The translations under genes were made by a program, and so were the position numbers. Shown in pieces: positions 9,066 to 17,234 of a stretch of 64,000 nucleotides of DNA. The notes below the pieces were generated by a model that was given only the letters and a program-made list of their open reading frames with translations, did no database searches and was not told the origin of the DNA. Each line of letters begins with the position of its first letter. Positions within the stretch are counted from its first letter, which is position 1. The stretch is from an uncultured Bacteroidales bacterium (GTDB lineage Bacteria > Bacteroidota > Bacteroidia > Bacteroidales > WCHB1-69), in assembly GCA_934699095.1 (NCBI GenBank), contig CAKUVI010000002.1, forward strand, positions 62,001 through 126,000. Direction: 5' to 3'.

Positions 9066-10748
9066 ATGAGAAAAGTTTTAGTTCTTGCCTTATTGGCAGT
9101 TGCCTCGTATGTGACACTCGCTCAACAGAACATTTTGAAGTATGAATCCTTCAGTATCGGAGGTTCCGACACATCGCACACTCAGGTGCTCATGGATGGA
9201 TATAGGTCGATAGTCTCTTCCTCTGATCAAGAGTCGGCAAATCCCATTCCTGGTACTGCAAAACACATCACTTATATAGATTTTGATCGTGATACTGCCT
9301 TTTATCAGTTGGATTTTGTGGATGGTGACAAATATTACACCGGATACAGCTTGAAAAACAGCAACAAATACGACTTTGAAGGTGAAGAGAAGATAGGCAA
9401 GTTCCATTGCAAGAAATACACAACCACACTTTTCTCAAACAAAATGGAGATTTGGATGACGGAAGACATAAAGTTTCCCGCAACGCCGGTTCTCTCTTTC
9501 GCCAATCTTCCCGGTGTACTGGTACAGGTTGTCAGAAACGGAAATGCAGTGACGCGGCTTGTTTCAATAAACAAGTGCAAACACGGCAGGCCCTTTTTCC
9601 CTGAGAATTTTGGCACATATACAGACAGCCGCTCTTTGGGCAATATTGAAAAGGAAAAATTGGTGATTACCATTCCGGTTTTCAATGATGCTCAGATCTG
9701 TTTCAATCCGAAGATAGAGAAGCCTTCAGTGATTCCGTACGACACCACTTTGTCTTTTTCAAACGGAACAGTTATTCTTAAGCGTTTGAATCTCAAGCAG
9801 CTGCCTGAGCATTATCAGATTTTTGCAGAGATTACCGAGCGTTCCAACGGTGACGCATATGACCGTACGGGTTCTATTTTCGTGATTCCCGCTAAACAAT
9901 CGCCCAATTTTACCGAAGCTCTCATCAAAGGAATTGAGGTATTGCCCGTTTTCACAGACAAGAATGGTGAAAGTTACCAAGGCATTCTTCTTGACGATAA
10001 ATACACTCCATTGGTTGAGTTGGTGAGATTTTTCACTCCATTCGGTGTAAGCCATTACAACCAATATCGTTCGCTCAACGGGAAAGAGTGGGAGGATGCT
10101 GCCTATTACAAGCAGGATGTCAGCGATTTGCGCAGCTATCTGAGCGGTGATGTCTATATTTGTGCTTTCATCGGCAACTATGACGGCGGCGGACACAAGT
10201 TGTCGCTTGATCTGAAAGCCTACCCGGAGTCTTCAGAATGGGCCGTTCAGGAGTTGCACTCTTGGGCGCTTCCGCTCTTCAACACATGCAACGTGATGGA
10301 GATGTCGGGGCAAAACTACGGCAAGTTTTTCGAAACGGACAGTCTGACTGTGACATTTGACCTGCCTGAGGGTGTTAGTGACCTGCGTCTCAGATATATA
10401 ACAACCGGTCATGGAGGCTGGGACAGAGGCGATGAGTTTGTGCCGAAGGAGAACGTTATTATTGTTGACGGTGAGCCGTTGTTCAAATATACGCCATGGC
10501 GCAGCGATTGTGGGACATTCCGCACATTCAATCCGTCCAGCGGCAATTTCTGGAACGGCATGTCATCGTCGGACTATTCGCGTTCCGGATGGTGCCCAGG
10601 AACCGCCACGCAGCCTGTGTACTTCGATCTCTCTTGGTTGAAGCCGGGACACCACACCATCACTGTCGCCATCCCTCAAGGCCAGCGCGAAGGTAATTAC
10701 TTCAGTTCCTGGAATGTGTCAGGCGTTCTGGTGGGTGATTTGAAGTGA
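9066..10748 (+). CDS. Secreted GLPGLI-like / peptide-N-glycosidase F (PNGase F) protein
   Basis: 560 residues. A signal peptide is cleaved near residue 19 (VTLAQ). Residues about 20-215 resemble the GLPGLI family (MEIWMTEDIKFPATP, FANLPGVLVQV). Residues about 225-560 match the two jelly-roll domains of PNGase F: DGGGHKLSLDL, ITTGHGGWDRGDEF, PWRSDCGTFR, SRSGWCPGT and a GHHTITVAIP strand near the end. PNGase F hydrolyses the amide bond between N-glycans and Asn, so the likely role is deglycosylation of host or dietary glycoproteins outside the inner membrane. The N-terminal domain may correspond to the extra N-terminal domain of type II PNGase F enzymes; I cannot check this. It starts 17 bases after porX. 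No T9SS sorting domain is visible. Confidence 0.85.
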   Translation: MRKVLVLALLAVASYVTLAQQNILKYESFSIGGSDTSHTQVLMDGYRSIVSSSDQESANPIPGTAKHITYIDFDRDTAFYQLDFVDGDKYYTGYSLKNSNKYDFEGEEKIGKFHCKKYTTTLFSNKMEIWMTEDIKFPATPVLSFANLPGVLVQVVRNGNAVTRLVSINKCKHGRPFFPENFGTYTDSRSLGNIEKEKLVITIPVFNDAQICFNPKIEKPSVIPYDTTLSFSNGTVILKRLNLKQLPEHYQIFAEITERSNGDAYDRTGSIFVIPAKQSPNFTEALIKGIEVLPVFTDKNGESYQGILLDDKYTPLVELVRFFTPFGVSHYNQYRSLNGKEWEDAAYYKQDVSDLRSYLSGDVYICAFIGNYDGGGHKLSLDLKAYPESSEWAVQELHSWALPLFNTCNVMEMSGQNYGKFFETDSLTVTFDLPEGVSDLRLRYITTGHGGWDRGDEFVPKENVIIVDGEPLFKYTPWRSDCGTFRTFNPSSGNFWNGMSSSDYSRSGWCPGTATQPVYFDLSWLKPGHHTITVAIPQGQREGNYFSSWNVSGVLVGDLK

Positions 10749-10770
10749 TTGTTTAAGTTGAAGATGTAAA

Positions 10771-11931
10771 ATGTTGTCCTATATAATATTATCGCTATAT
10801 CTTATCATTGTTCCTTATCTTGTTTTAAGGGCTTCCAAACGTTGGCCCATTGTGAACAAGATCAGTCCGATGGTATTGCTTTACATCATAGGTCTCATAG
10901 TGGGTAATGTGGGGCTGATAGGTGGCAAAGAATCGCAGCTCTGTGAGAATTTTTCCAATGTGACGGTGCTTTTGGCGATTCCGCTCATGCTTTTAAGCTG
11001 TGATTACAAGAGATGGTCTGCAAAATCATCCATAAAAGCCTTTTTTGTCGGCCTGTTTAGCGTGTTGTTTGTCACGGTGGCCGGCTTTTATATTTTCAGC
11101 GGACAGGCCGCCGCTGCCGGTTTGGGCAAGGAGGAGTTTGCCAAGGTTGGAGCTTCTATGACAGGCATATACACGGGTGGCATCCCGAATTTCGCCCCTG
11201 TGGCGAAAGCAGTTGACCTTCCGCAGAATCTCTTCCTCATTATTTCAGGTTATGATATAGTGGTGACTGCAACATATCTCCTTGTGATTGTGTTTTTCGG
11301 CAAGCAGATAATCAGATGGCTTTTCCCGAAAGAGGCGGTTTCAGGAACGAGTGGGGAACTGTTTGAAACAGAGCAGGATAAAATTGAAAAACTGTCAGGC
11401 AAATTGGTGGTGAATAGGCTTGTCGGTGTGTTGGCCGCGATTGTGATAGTGGCAGTTTCGGTGCTTCTTTCAAAGGTTATTCCTGTTGATAACGCCACGG
11501 CTGTAATCATCATTCTGATAACCACAATCTCAATCATAGCGTCATTTGCCAAGCCAATCAAGCGTTTGGAGGGTACATTTGACTCAGGATTGTATTTTGT
11601 GTACGTATTCTGTCTTTCGGTAGCCACCATGGTGAACATTCACGAGATGGATTTCACAAAATATCTGTTTATATTGTTCTACATCGCCTTTGCCATTTAT
11701 GGATCATTGTTGTTGCAGATTATCGGGGCTAAGGTTTTCAATATAAGCGGTGCGCTCACACTCACCGCCTCCATTTCATTGATCAACTCGCCGCCGTTTG
11801 TCCCGATGGTTGCGGCAACGTTGAATAACAGGGAGATTATCCTGCCGGGCATTGCCATAGGTCTTCTGGGATATGCTGTGGGGAATTATCTTGGGATAGG
11901 CATGTTTTATCTTTTGGGAAGCATCCTGTAG
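10771..11931 (+). CDS. DUF819 family integral membrane protein
   Basis: 386 residues with roughly ten to twelve hydrophobic segments. The Gly-rich stretch GASMTGIYTGGIPNFAPVAKA and the late segment SLINSPPFVPMVAATLNN match the DUF819 (YjcL) family of membrane proteins, possibly carriers; the substrate is unknown. It follows the PNGase F gene by 22 bases on the same strand and may share its transcript. Confidence 0.8.
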   Translation: MLSYIILSLYLIIVPYLVLRASKRWPIVNKISPMVLLYIIGLIVGNVGLIGGKESQLCENFSNVTVLLAIPLMLLSCDYKRWSAKSSIKAFFVGLFSVLFVTVAGFYIFSGQAAAAGLGKEEFAKVGASMTGIYTGGIPNFAPVAKAVDLPQNLFLIISGYDIVVTATYLLVIVFFGKQIIRWLFPKEAVSGTSGELFETEQDKIEKLSGKLVVNRLVGVLAAIVIVAVSVLLSKVIPVDNATAVIIILITTISIIASFAKPIKRLEGTFDSGLYFVYVFCLSVATMVNIHEMDFTKYLFILFYIAFAIYGSLLLQIIGAKVFNISGALTLTASISLINSPPFVPMVAATLNNREIILPGIAIGLLGYAVGNYLGIGMFYLLGSIL

Positions 11932-11956
11932 GCGGTTTCTGCAACCTGTCATGTTT

Positions 11957-11983
11957 TACCGGGCTTTATCCCCGTTAGGGGAT
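11957..11983. repeat. Dispersed hairpin element with TACCGGGCTTTATCCCC core
   Basis: The left half is identical to the start of the element at 60443-60470; both continue into a short C4/G4 hairpin (TCCCC then GGGGATT). A third, shorter hairpin of the same kind lies at 60396-60413. Confidence 0.7.
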
Positions 11984-12077
11984 TTGATTTTAAACGTAAG
12001 ATTTAATTGTACCAATGGCATTTTCCCTTCTATATTGAATGGGTGATTGTATGGCGGAGGCAATTTGACAATTGGAA

Positions 12078-12175
12078 TGTAGAGACGCGCCATGGCGAGC
12101 CAGCTGAAAAACCCGTACCTTTTTTTTCGTTTTATTTCCAGTTTTTCATCAAATATGCCATGGCACGTCTCTACA
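12078..12175. repeat. 98-base element bounded by 19-base inverted repeats
   Basis: The left end TGTAGAGACGCGCCATGGC (12078-12096) and the right end GCCATGGCACGTCTCTACA (12157-12175) are inverted copies with one mismatch. A related half-site, ACGTCTCTACA, occurs at 60911-60921. The size and terminal repeats suggest a MITE-like element or a large cruciform. There is no coding capacity. Confidence 0.7.
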
Positions 12176-12329
12176 AAGATGGCTGCATTTAAATCCTACG
12201 TTTAAATTCCGAACATGTTCGTTTAAAATATAAACCTTACACTCTGATTTGCAGCGTATTACTGACTTTTCGTTATTTTCTGTTTTTGCACGAATACTTG
12301 GATTTTTTATTTTGGACTGAAAAAAATGC

Positions 12330-12337
12330 TACTTTTG
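12330..12337 (+). promoter_or_regulatory. Bacteroidota -7 promoter element for the patatin gene
   Basis: TACTTTTG followed by C matches TAnnTTTG. Transcription should begin near 12343, which makes the upstream ATG at 12342 unusable and favours the ATG at 12372. Confidence 0.7.
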
Positions 12338-12371
12338 CATTATGTATCATAATGAAGAGTTGAAGACGCAG

Positions 12372-14639
12372 ATGAAAAGGTTGTTAACGGCAGTTGTGGC
12401 TTTCCTTTTTTTGATGTCGGCAGGTGCGCAAAGCGACGTGCTTGTCAATATTAGCCACGACCCACATGCAGATTCCATATTCTTTGCAAAAATGCAAGGA
12501 AAGATGCAGGAAATAAGAGTTCGTGAGGGCCGTCCTACGGTAGCTGTGGTTTTAGCCGGCGGCGGTGCGAAGGGTGCAGCGCACATCGGTGTGCTCGAAT
12601 ATCTTGAAAAAAAAGGTATTCCTGTGGATTTTATCGCAGGCACAAGCATGGGCGCTCTCGTCGGGGGACTCTATGCCATGGGCTATTCTGCCACTGAAAT
12701 CGACTCCATAGTCGACAAAATCGATTGGAATGTCATGATGAGCGACAACATTCCGATGGAGTACTATTCGTACAAGAGAAACAATTACAAGCGCACTTAT
12801 ATGGTTGACATCCCTTTCACCGGGACTGAATTCCTGAACAGTCTGCCGTCAGGTTACATCCATGGCCTTAACATATACAATATGCTCAGCACGCTGACGG
12901 TTGGGTACCAGCAGTATGTAGATTTTACCGAGTTGCCGACCCCGTTCTGCTGTGTTGCCACCGAAATCGTGACACAAACTGAAAAGCACTGGACCTCAGG
13001 ATCAATGATAGATGCAATGCGTTCCACGATGTCGATTCCGGGCTATTTCAGTCCGGTGAGAGTTGATTCAATGATCCTGTCTGACGGCGGTACAAAAAAC
13101 AACTTCCCCACTGACATCGCCAAGGCTGCTGGCGCCGACATAATCATAGGTGTAGAGTTGACAATGCCGCGTGACTATTCCAAAGTCAATAATGTGGCCG
13201 ACATTTTGATGCAGACAACACAGTATTCGGGAGGCCTTGAGGCTCATAATCGCAATGTGAAGAACGCTACCATATACATAACCCCTGACATCTCCGGATA
13301 TAAGGCGCTGAGCTTTGGCACCGACGAGATAAAAACCCTGATTAGGAGAGGTTACAACGAGGCAGTGAAACATTCGTCACAGATCGACAGCATAGCGAAC
13401 ATTGTGGGAAGGTCTGGACGTGTCCTGTACAACAAAAAAGCTGTGAACACATCAAACGAGTCTGTCAAAATCAATGCTGTTGAGTTTGAGGGATTGACAT
13501 GGAAGGAACAGCGATACATGAACAGGAAACTGCGTCTGAAAGAAGGTGCATATTATGACAAACGTGAATTCGAGATCGACCAGTCGATTATCTATGGGAC
13601 CATGGCTTTTTCCGATGTGACTTATAGACTGTTGCAGGAAGATGACGGCGGCTACAGGCTCAGGTTCATCTGCAACAAAAGGCCTTCTAATTCGCTCGGT
13701 ATCGGTCTCAGAGCCGACTCTGAAGAGTGGTTTGCGGCGATGCTGAACTTTGGCTTCGGAGGAAACAAGCTGTATGGCTTTGAATTTGACATTAACGCCA
13801 GACTGGCCATATCTCCGCATCTTCAATTGCAAGTGGTGTATCTTCCCATTGTCGGGCCCAAGGTTGGGGCGTCGTTATTGTGCCAATATCGTACTGTGTT
13901 CGGTTCCGACAATCAGATGTTCAGCCGTTCGTATTATGAGCAATCTTTGCGTAATGCTGTGGATGTTTACATCGCCGGAACCCGTTGGAGCCGTGTGGAG
14001 TTGAGGGCCGGATTCCGCGTCGAGCAGATGCCGTTCTACAGAATTATCTCCGAAAATGGCGTGGTACAAGTCAATGATTGGAAGAAATTCTATCCTTTCG
14101 CGTATTTCCGTTTTGTGTTTGACAAGGAAAACAACCACTATTTCCCCGACAAAGGTCTGCGTGTCAGTCTTGACTATGATTACGGTCTCTCGAACACGCA
14201 CTTCATAGCTTCAAGTTTCCGCGGGATTATTCCGGTGTGTTCGTTTTTCCATATAATTCCTTCGGTGCATCTCAGGTACATTTTCGGTGAATACAACAAC
14301 TACGTTTATATGAACAATTACGTGGGCGGCGTCTCTTCCGGGCGCCATTATGCACATCAGATCCCGTTTTTCGGGTTCAACGGCGAGAAGGAGTGCATGG
14401 ATTTCTTGAATGTTGTTGATGTGGATTTCCGCTTCAAGTTCCTGAAAAGGTGTTATCTCTCATTGCTCGGTGCTGCGCTCCACGACGGCAACAGGGACGG
14501 GATGCGCGACCATGCCATTTACGCCGCCGCCCTGCAGTTTGGATATAAGACCAAGATAGGACCGCTCCTCGCAAATGTGCATTGGAACAGCTTTAATCAC
14601 AAGTTCGGAGTTTATCTCGGACTTGGCTATGATTTCTGA
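12372..14639 (+). CDS. Patatin-like phospholipase with outer-membrane barrel (type Vd/PlpD-like)
   Basis: 755 residues from the ATG at 12372, which begins a signal peptide ending near AGAQ (residue 20). The patatin domain (about 55-350) has the oxyanion loop GGGAKG (63-68), the nucleophile Ser92 in GTSMG and the catalytic Asp238 in DGG. It is followed by a POTRA-like domain (about 365-440: INAVEFEGLTWKEQRYM, AFSDVTYRL) and a C-terminal region of alternating strands ending in aromatic F (GVYLGLGYDF), as in Omp85-type barrels. The layout resembles PlpD/FplA phospholipases, where the barrel is linked to surface display of the patatin domain. An in-frame ATG at 12342 is rejected because it precedes the predicted transcription start. 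Confidence 0.9.
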   Translation: MKRLLTAVVAFLFLMSAGAQSDVLVNISHDPHADSIFFAKMQGKMQEIRVREGRPTVAVVLAGGGAKGAAHIGVLEYLEKKGIPVDFIAGTSMGALVGGLYAMGYSATEIDSIVDKIDWNVMMSDNIPMEYYSYKRNNYKRTYMVDIPFTGTEFLNSLPSGYIHGLNIYNMLSTLTVGYQQYVDFTELPTPFCCVATEIVTQTEKHWTSGSMIDAMRSTMSIPGYFSPVRVDSMILSDGGTKNNFPTDIAKAAGADIIIGVELTMPRDYSKVNNVADILMQTTQYSGGLEAHNRNVKNATIYITPDISGYKALSFGTDEIKTLIRRGYNEAVKHSSQIDSIANIVGRSGRVLYNKKAVNTSNESVKINAVEFEGLTWKEQRYMNRKLRLKEGAYYDKREFEIDQSIIYGTMAFSDVTYRLLQEDDGGYRLRFICNKRPSNSLGIGLRADSEEWFAAMLNFGFGGNKLYGFEFDINARLAISPHLQLQVVYLPIVGPKVGASLLCQYRTVFGSDNQMFSRSYYEQSLRNAVDVYIAGTRWSRVELRAGFRVEQMPFYRIISENGVVQVNDWKKFYPFAYFRFVFDKENNHYFPDKGLRVSLDYDYGLSNTHFIASSFRGIIPVCSFFHIIPSVHLRYIFGEYNNYVYMNNYVGGVSSGRHYAHQIPFFGFNGEKECMDFLNVVDVDFRFKFLKRCYLSLLGAALHDGNRDGMRDHAIYAAALQFGYKTKIGPLLANVHWNSFNHKFGVYLGLGYDF

Positions 14640-14650
14640 TAATTTAGTGG

Positions 14651-14680
14651 TTTGTTCGCCTTGAAATAATTGTATCTTTG
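14651..14680 (+). promoter_or_regulatory. Bacteroidota promoter for rfbA (-33 TTTG, -7 TATCTTTG)
   Basis: TTTG at 14651-14654 and TATCTTTG at 14673-14680 are separated by 18 bases; the rfbA ATG follows 20 bases later. This is one of the more complete promoters in the window. Confidence 0.75.
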
Positions 14681-14700
14681 CAGCGAAAAAATAAAGCGAC

Positions 14701-15561
14701 ATGAAAGGTATAGTTTTGGCTGGCGGTGCCGGCACCCGTCTGCACCCTATAACGTTGGCAATGAGCAAGCAGCTGATGCCTATTTACGACAAACCGATGA
14801 TCTATTATCCGATATCCACCCTCATGCAGGCTGGTATTCGAGAGATACTGATCATCTCGACTCCTGAGGATCTGCCTCATTTTCGCAGGCTTCTTGGTGA
14901 CGGCGCCCGTATCGGCTGCCGCTTCGACTACCAGGTCCAGGAGGTTCCTAACGGACTGGCGCAGGCTTTTGTGCTTGGCGAGCATTTCGTCGGCAACGAC
15001 AAGGTTGCGCTCGTGCTCGGCGACAACATATTCTACGGCGGCGGCATTGAACGCCACCTCGCTGCCTGCAACGACCCCGACGGCGGAATCATATTTGCAT
15101 ATCATGTGTCTGATCCCGAACGCTATGGAGTTGTTGAATTTGATGAAGATCACAAGGCGGTTTCCATCGAGGAAAAGCCAAAACAGCCGAAATCCAACTT
15201 CGCCGTTCCAGGCCTATATTTCTACGACAACTCTGTCATTGAAGTGGCAAAAAACATAAAACCGAGTGCGCGCGGCGAATACGAAATCACCGATGTCAAC
15301 AAATATTACCTCGAACACGGCAAACTCAAAGTCTGCCAACTTGACCGCGGAACCGCTTGGCTCGACACAGGAACGTTCAAGTCACTGATCGATGCCACCC
15401 AGTTTGTGCAGGTTGTGGAAGCCCGTCAGGGACTCAAGGTCGGCTGTATCGAGGAAATAGCATTCAACCAAGGCTTTATCGACAAGGAACAGCTTGCAAA
15501 AATAGCTGAACCTCTTATGAAAAGCGGTTATGGCGACTATTTGATGAAACTTATCCAATAA
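14701..15561 (+). CDS. rfbA: Glucose-1-phosphate thymidylyltransferase RfbA
   Basis: 286 residues, the family length. The N-terminus MKGIVLAGGAGTRLHPIT holds the nucleotide-binding signature, followed by SKQLMPIYDKPMIYYP; later blocks LVLGDNIFYG, EKPKQPKSNFAVPGLYFYD and GTAWLDTGT are diagnostic. The enzyme makes dTDP-glucose, the first step to dTDP-L-rhamnose and related sugars for surface polysaccharides. rfbB, rfbC and rfbD are not adjacent. It has its own promoter; a small lipoprotein gene follows 15 bases after the stop. Confidence 0.96.
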   Translation: MKGIVLAGGAGTRLHPITLAMSKQLMPIYDKPMIYYPISTLMQAGIREILIISTPEDLPHFRRLLGDGARIGCRFDYQVQEVPNGLAQAFVLGEHFVGNDKVALVLGDNIFYGGGIERHLAACNDPDGGIIFAYHVSDPERYGVVEFDEDHKAVSIEEKPKQPKSNFAVPGLYFYDNSVIEVAKNIKPSARGEYEITDVNKYYLEHGKLKVCQLDRGTAWLDTGTFKSLIDATQFVQVVEARQGLKVGCIEEIAFNQGFIDKEQLAKIAEPLMKSGYGDYLMKLIQ

Positions 15562-15576
15562 AAACACAATAAGATT

Positions 15577-16431
15577 ATGAAAGTGAGATACATTTTGATT
15601 CTGACCCTTGTGGTTGCAATCTCCCTGTTGGGCTGTAGAAGAAACTTTGATATAACAGCAACCAATGCTATTACGTCATTGGCGCAGATTCCCGCCACCG
15701 AGATCAAGACTGATTCGCTGATTATCAGGGATTCTGTCACAGAAGGTGAAAACACTGGCTTGGTGACCATTTCCGCCGAATATCCTGTGTCGGGTAATTT
15801 CTTTGTTGTGAACAGCATCTTCGAGTGGATGTCTGAGGAACTCGGCGGCACTTTCAAAAACCCCTCCGCCAACCCTAAGGAGATGTTCGACTACTATTCC
15901 AACACTTTCAGAAAAGACCTTGCCGAAAACATTCTGCCCGACCTTCAGGCAGAACTTCAGGCTTTCAGGGGCGTTGAATTCAAGAAAGTTGCCGAAACCG
16001 ACAAGTTTGTGACATATACCTACGGTGGTAGCGGCTATAGCGGCGGTGCACACGGCTTTGCAACCTATTTCGGCCAAACTTTCAGAAAATCAGACGGCAG
16101 AAGGATCAATTACGATATATTCCGCAGCGACAAGCAGTCGGATCTTGTGAAGATGATAAAAGCCGGTATCGAGGAGCAGTATTTCGAGTCTGAAACCGCC
16201 CTTGAGGACGCAATCACAATGAACGACTATTTCGGCCTGCTTCCTCTTCCGCAGTATTCACCAGTGTTCCTTGAAAACGGTGTCATGTTTGTTTACCAGC
16301 AGTACGAGATCACCTGTTATGCCGCTGGAATGCCGCAATGCATCCTGCCGTACGAGCAGATTCGTCCGCTGCTGACACAGACCGGACTTGACCTGCTGAG
16401 CAACGAGGCTCTCGCTGCCGACAAGAGATAG
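15577..16431 (+). CDS. Lipoprotein with DUF3298 (RsiV/PdaC-like) domain
   Basis: 284 residues. The lipobox SLLGC places the lipid-bearing Cys at residue 20. The middle and C-terminal part (YGGSGYSGGAHGFATYFGQTF, then PVFLENGVMFVYQQYEI with CILPYEQIRPLL) matches the DUF3298 fold found in RsiV- and PdaC-like proteins. In those families the domain can bind glycan or lysozyme, but I cannot assign a ligand here. It lies between rfbA and a PrsW-like protease on the same strand, 65 bases before the latter. Confidence 0.75.
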   Translation: MKVRYILILTLVVAISLLGCRRNFDITATNAITSLAQIPATEIKTDSLIIRDSVTEGENTGLVTISAEYPVSGNFFVVNSIFEWMSEELGGTFKNPSANPKEMFDYYSNTFRKDLAENILPDLQAELQAFRGVEFKKVAETDKFVTYTYGGSGYSGGAHGFATYFGQTFRKSDGRRINYDIFRSDKQSDLVKMIKAGIEEQYFESETALEDAITMNDYFGLLPLPQYSPVFLENGVMFVYQQYEITCYAAGMPQCILPYEQIRPLLTQTGLDLLSNEALAADKR

Positions 16432-16496
16432 TGTTGAACTGGCGGCTTGAAACTACATTTTTCGTATTTTCGCGGCCGAATTGTTAATCTGATAAA

Positions 16497-17198
16497 ATGA
16501 TCATAATACTGACAGCGTCTCTATTGCCGGTAGTCGCCCTGCTGCTTTACATCTACCGCCGCGACACTTTCAATCAGGAACCGTTTAGGCTTTTGCTGAA
16601 GGCTTTTTTGTTCGGCGTCTTTGCCGCACTCTTGGATATGTTGGTGGCCTCGTTGCTCTCAAACCTTATACCTAAACCGATCACCTCCCCATTGAACGAC
16701 GCCCTTTACTCCTCTATAGTGCAGGCGGCACTTCCGGAGGAGTTCTGTAAGTTGCTTATGCTTTACCTTTGTATCTGGAAGAGCCCTTATTTTGACGAAT
16801 ATTTTGACGGAATAGAGTATTGCGCTTTCATAGGACTCGGATTTGCCGGTATCGAGAACGTTCTGTATGTGATGCAGGGCGGGTTGGCTCTTGCAGTGTC
16901 AAGAGGCCTGTTTGCAGTGCCTGCGCACTTTTTCTTTGCTATTTTCATGGGATACTTCTTCTCATTGGCTCGGTTTAAGTATAGAAACAGAGGCAGGTAT
17001 CTGTTCCTTGCCTATATCGTTCCTGTTTTCCTTCATGCCACTTATGATTGCATACTCATGTATTCCAACAACCTTGTGTCCGGAGAGTATGAAGAAGCAA
17101 TGCAATTGAACGGAATACTGTCTCTCGCATTCTTGGTTTTTTTCTTTTTTGTGTGGAAGGCGGCCATACGTCGTGTGAAGAAGATTTCAGGACAATAA
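16497..17198 (+). CDS. PrsW-like intramembrane metalloprotease
   Basis: 233 residues with about seven membrane segments. Conserved family motifs are present: EExxK at 81-85 (PEEFCKL), the GFAGIEN segment with an in-membrane Glu, PAHFFFAIFMGY and FLHATYD. PrsW of Bacillus cleaves the anti-sigma factor RsiW; the substrate of Bacteroidota homologues is unknown. The neighbour upstream encodes an RsiV-like DUF3298 lipoprotein; a functional link is speculative. Confidence 0.85.
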   Translation: MIIILTASLLPVVALLLYIYRRDTFNQEPFRLLLKAFLFGVFAALLDMLVASLLSNLIPKPITSPLNDALYSSIVQAALPEEFCKLLMLYLCIWKSPYFDEYFDGIEYCAFIGLGFAGIENVLYVMQGGLALAVSRGLFAVPAHFFFAIFMGYFFSLARFKYRNRGRYLFLAYIVPVFLHATYDCILMYSNNLVSGEYEEAMQLNGILSLAFLVFFFFVWKAAIRRVKKISGQ

Positions 17199-17234
17199 CG
17201 TAGGATAAGATTTTTTGATATATAAAAGTTGGAT

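Larger units (their letters stand above)
11932..12371. other. Intergenic region with two dispersed repeat elements and a promoter
   Basis: No gene is credible here; a 61-codon frame at 12007-12192 lacks a start signal and runs through the inverted repeat. The region holds a CCCC/GGGG hairpin element (11957-11983), a 98-base element bounded by inverted repeats (12078-12175) and the -7 box of the patatin gene (12330-12337). Confidence 0.7.

Noticed and set aside
12007..12192. Open frame of 61 codons upstream of the patatin gene
   Set aside because: It has no start signal, runs through the 98-base inverted-repeat element and ends at its right arm.
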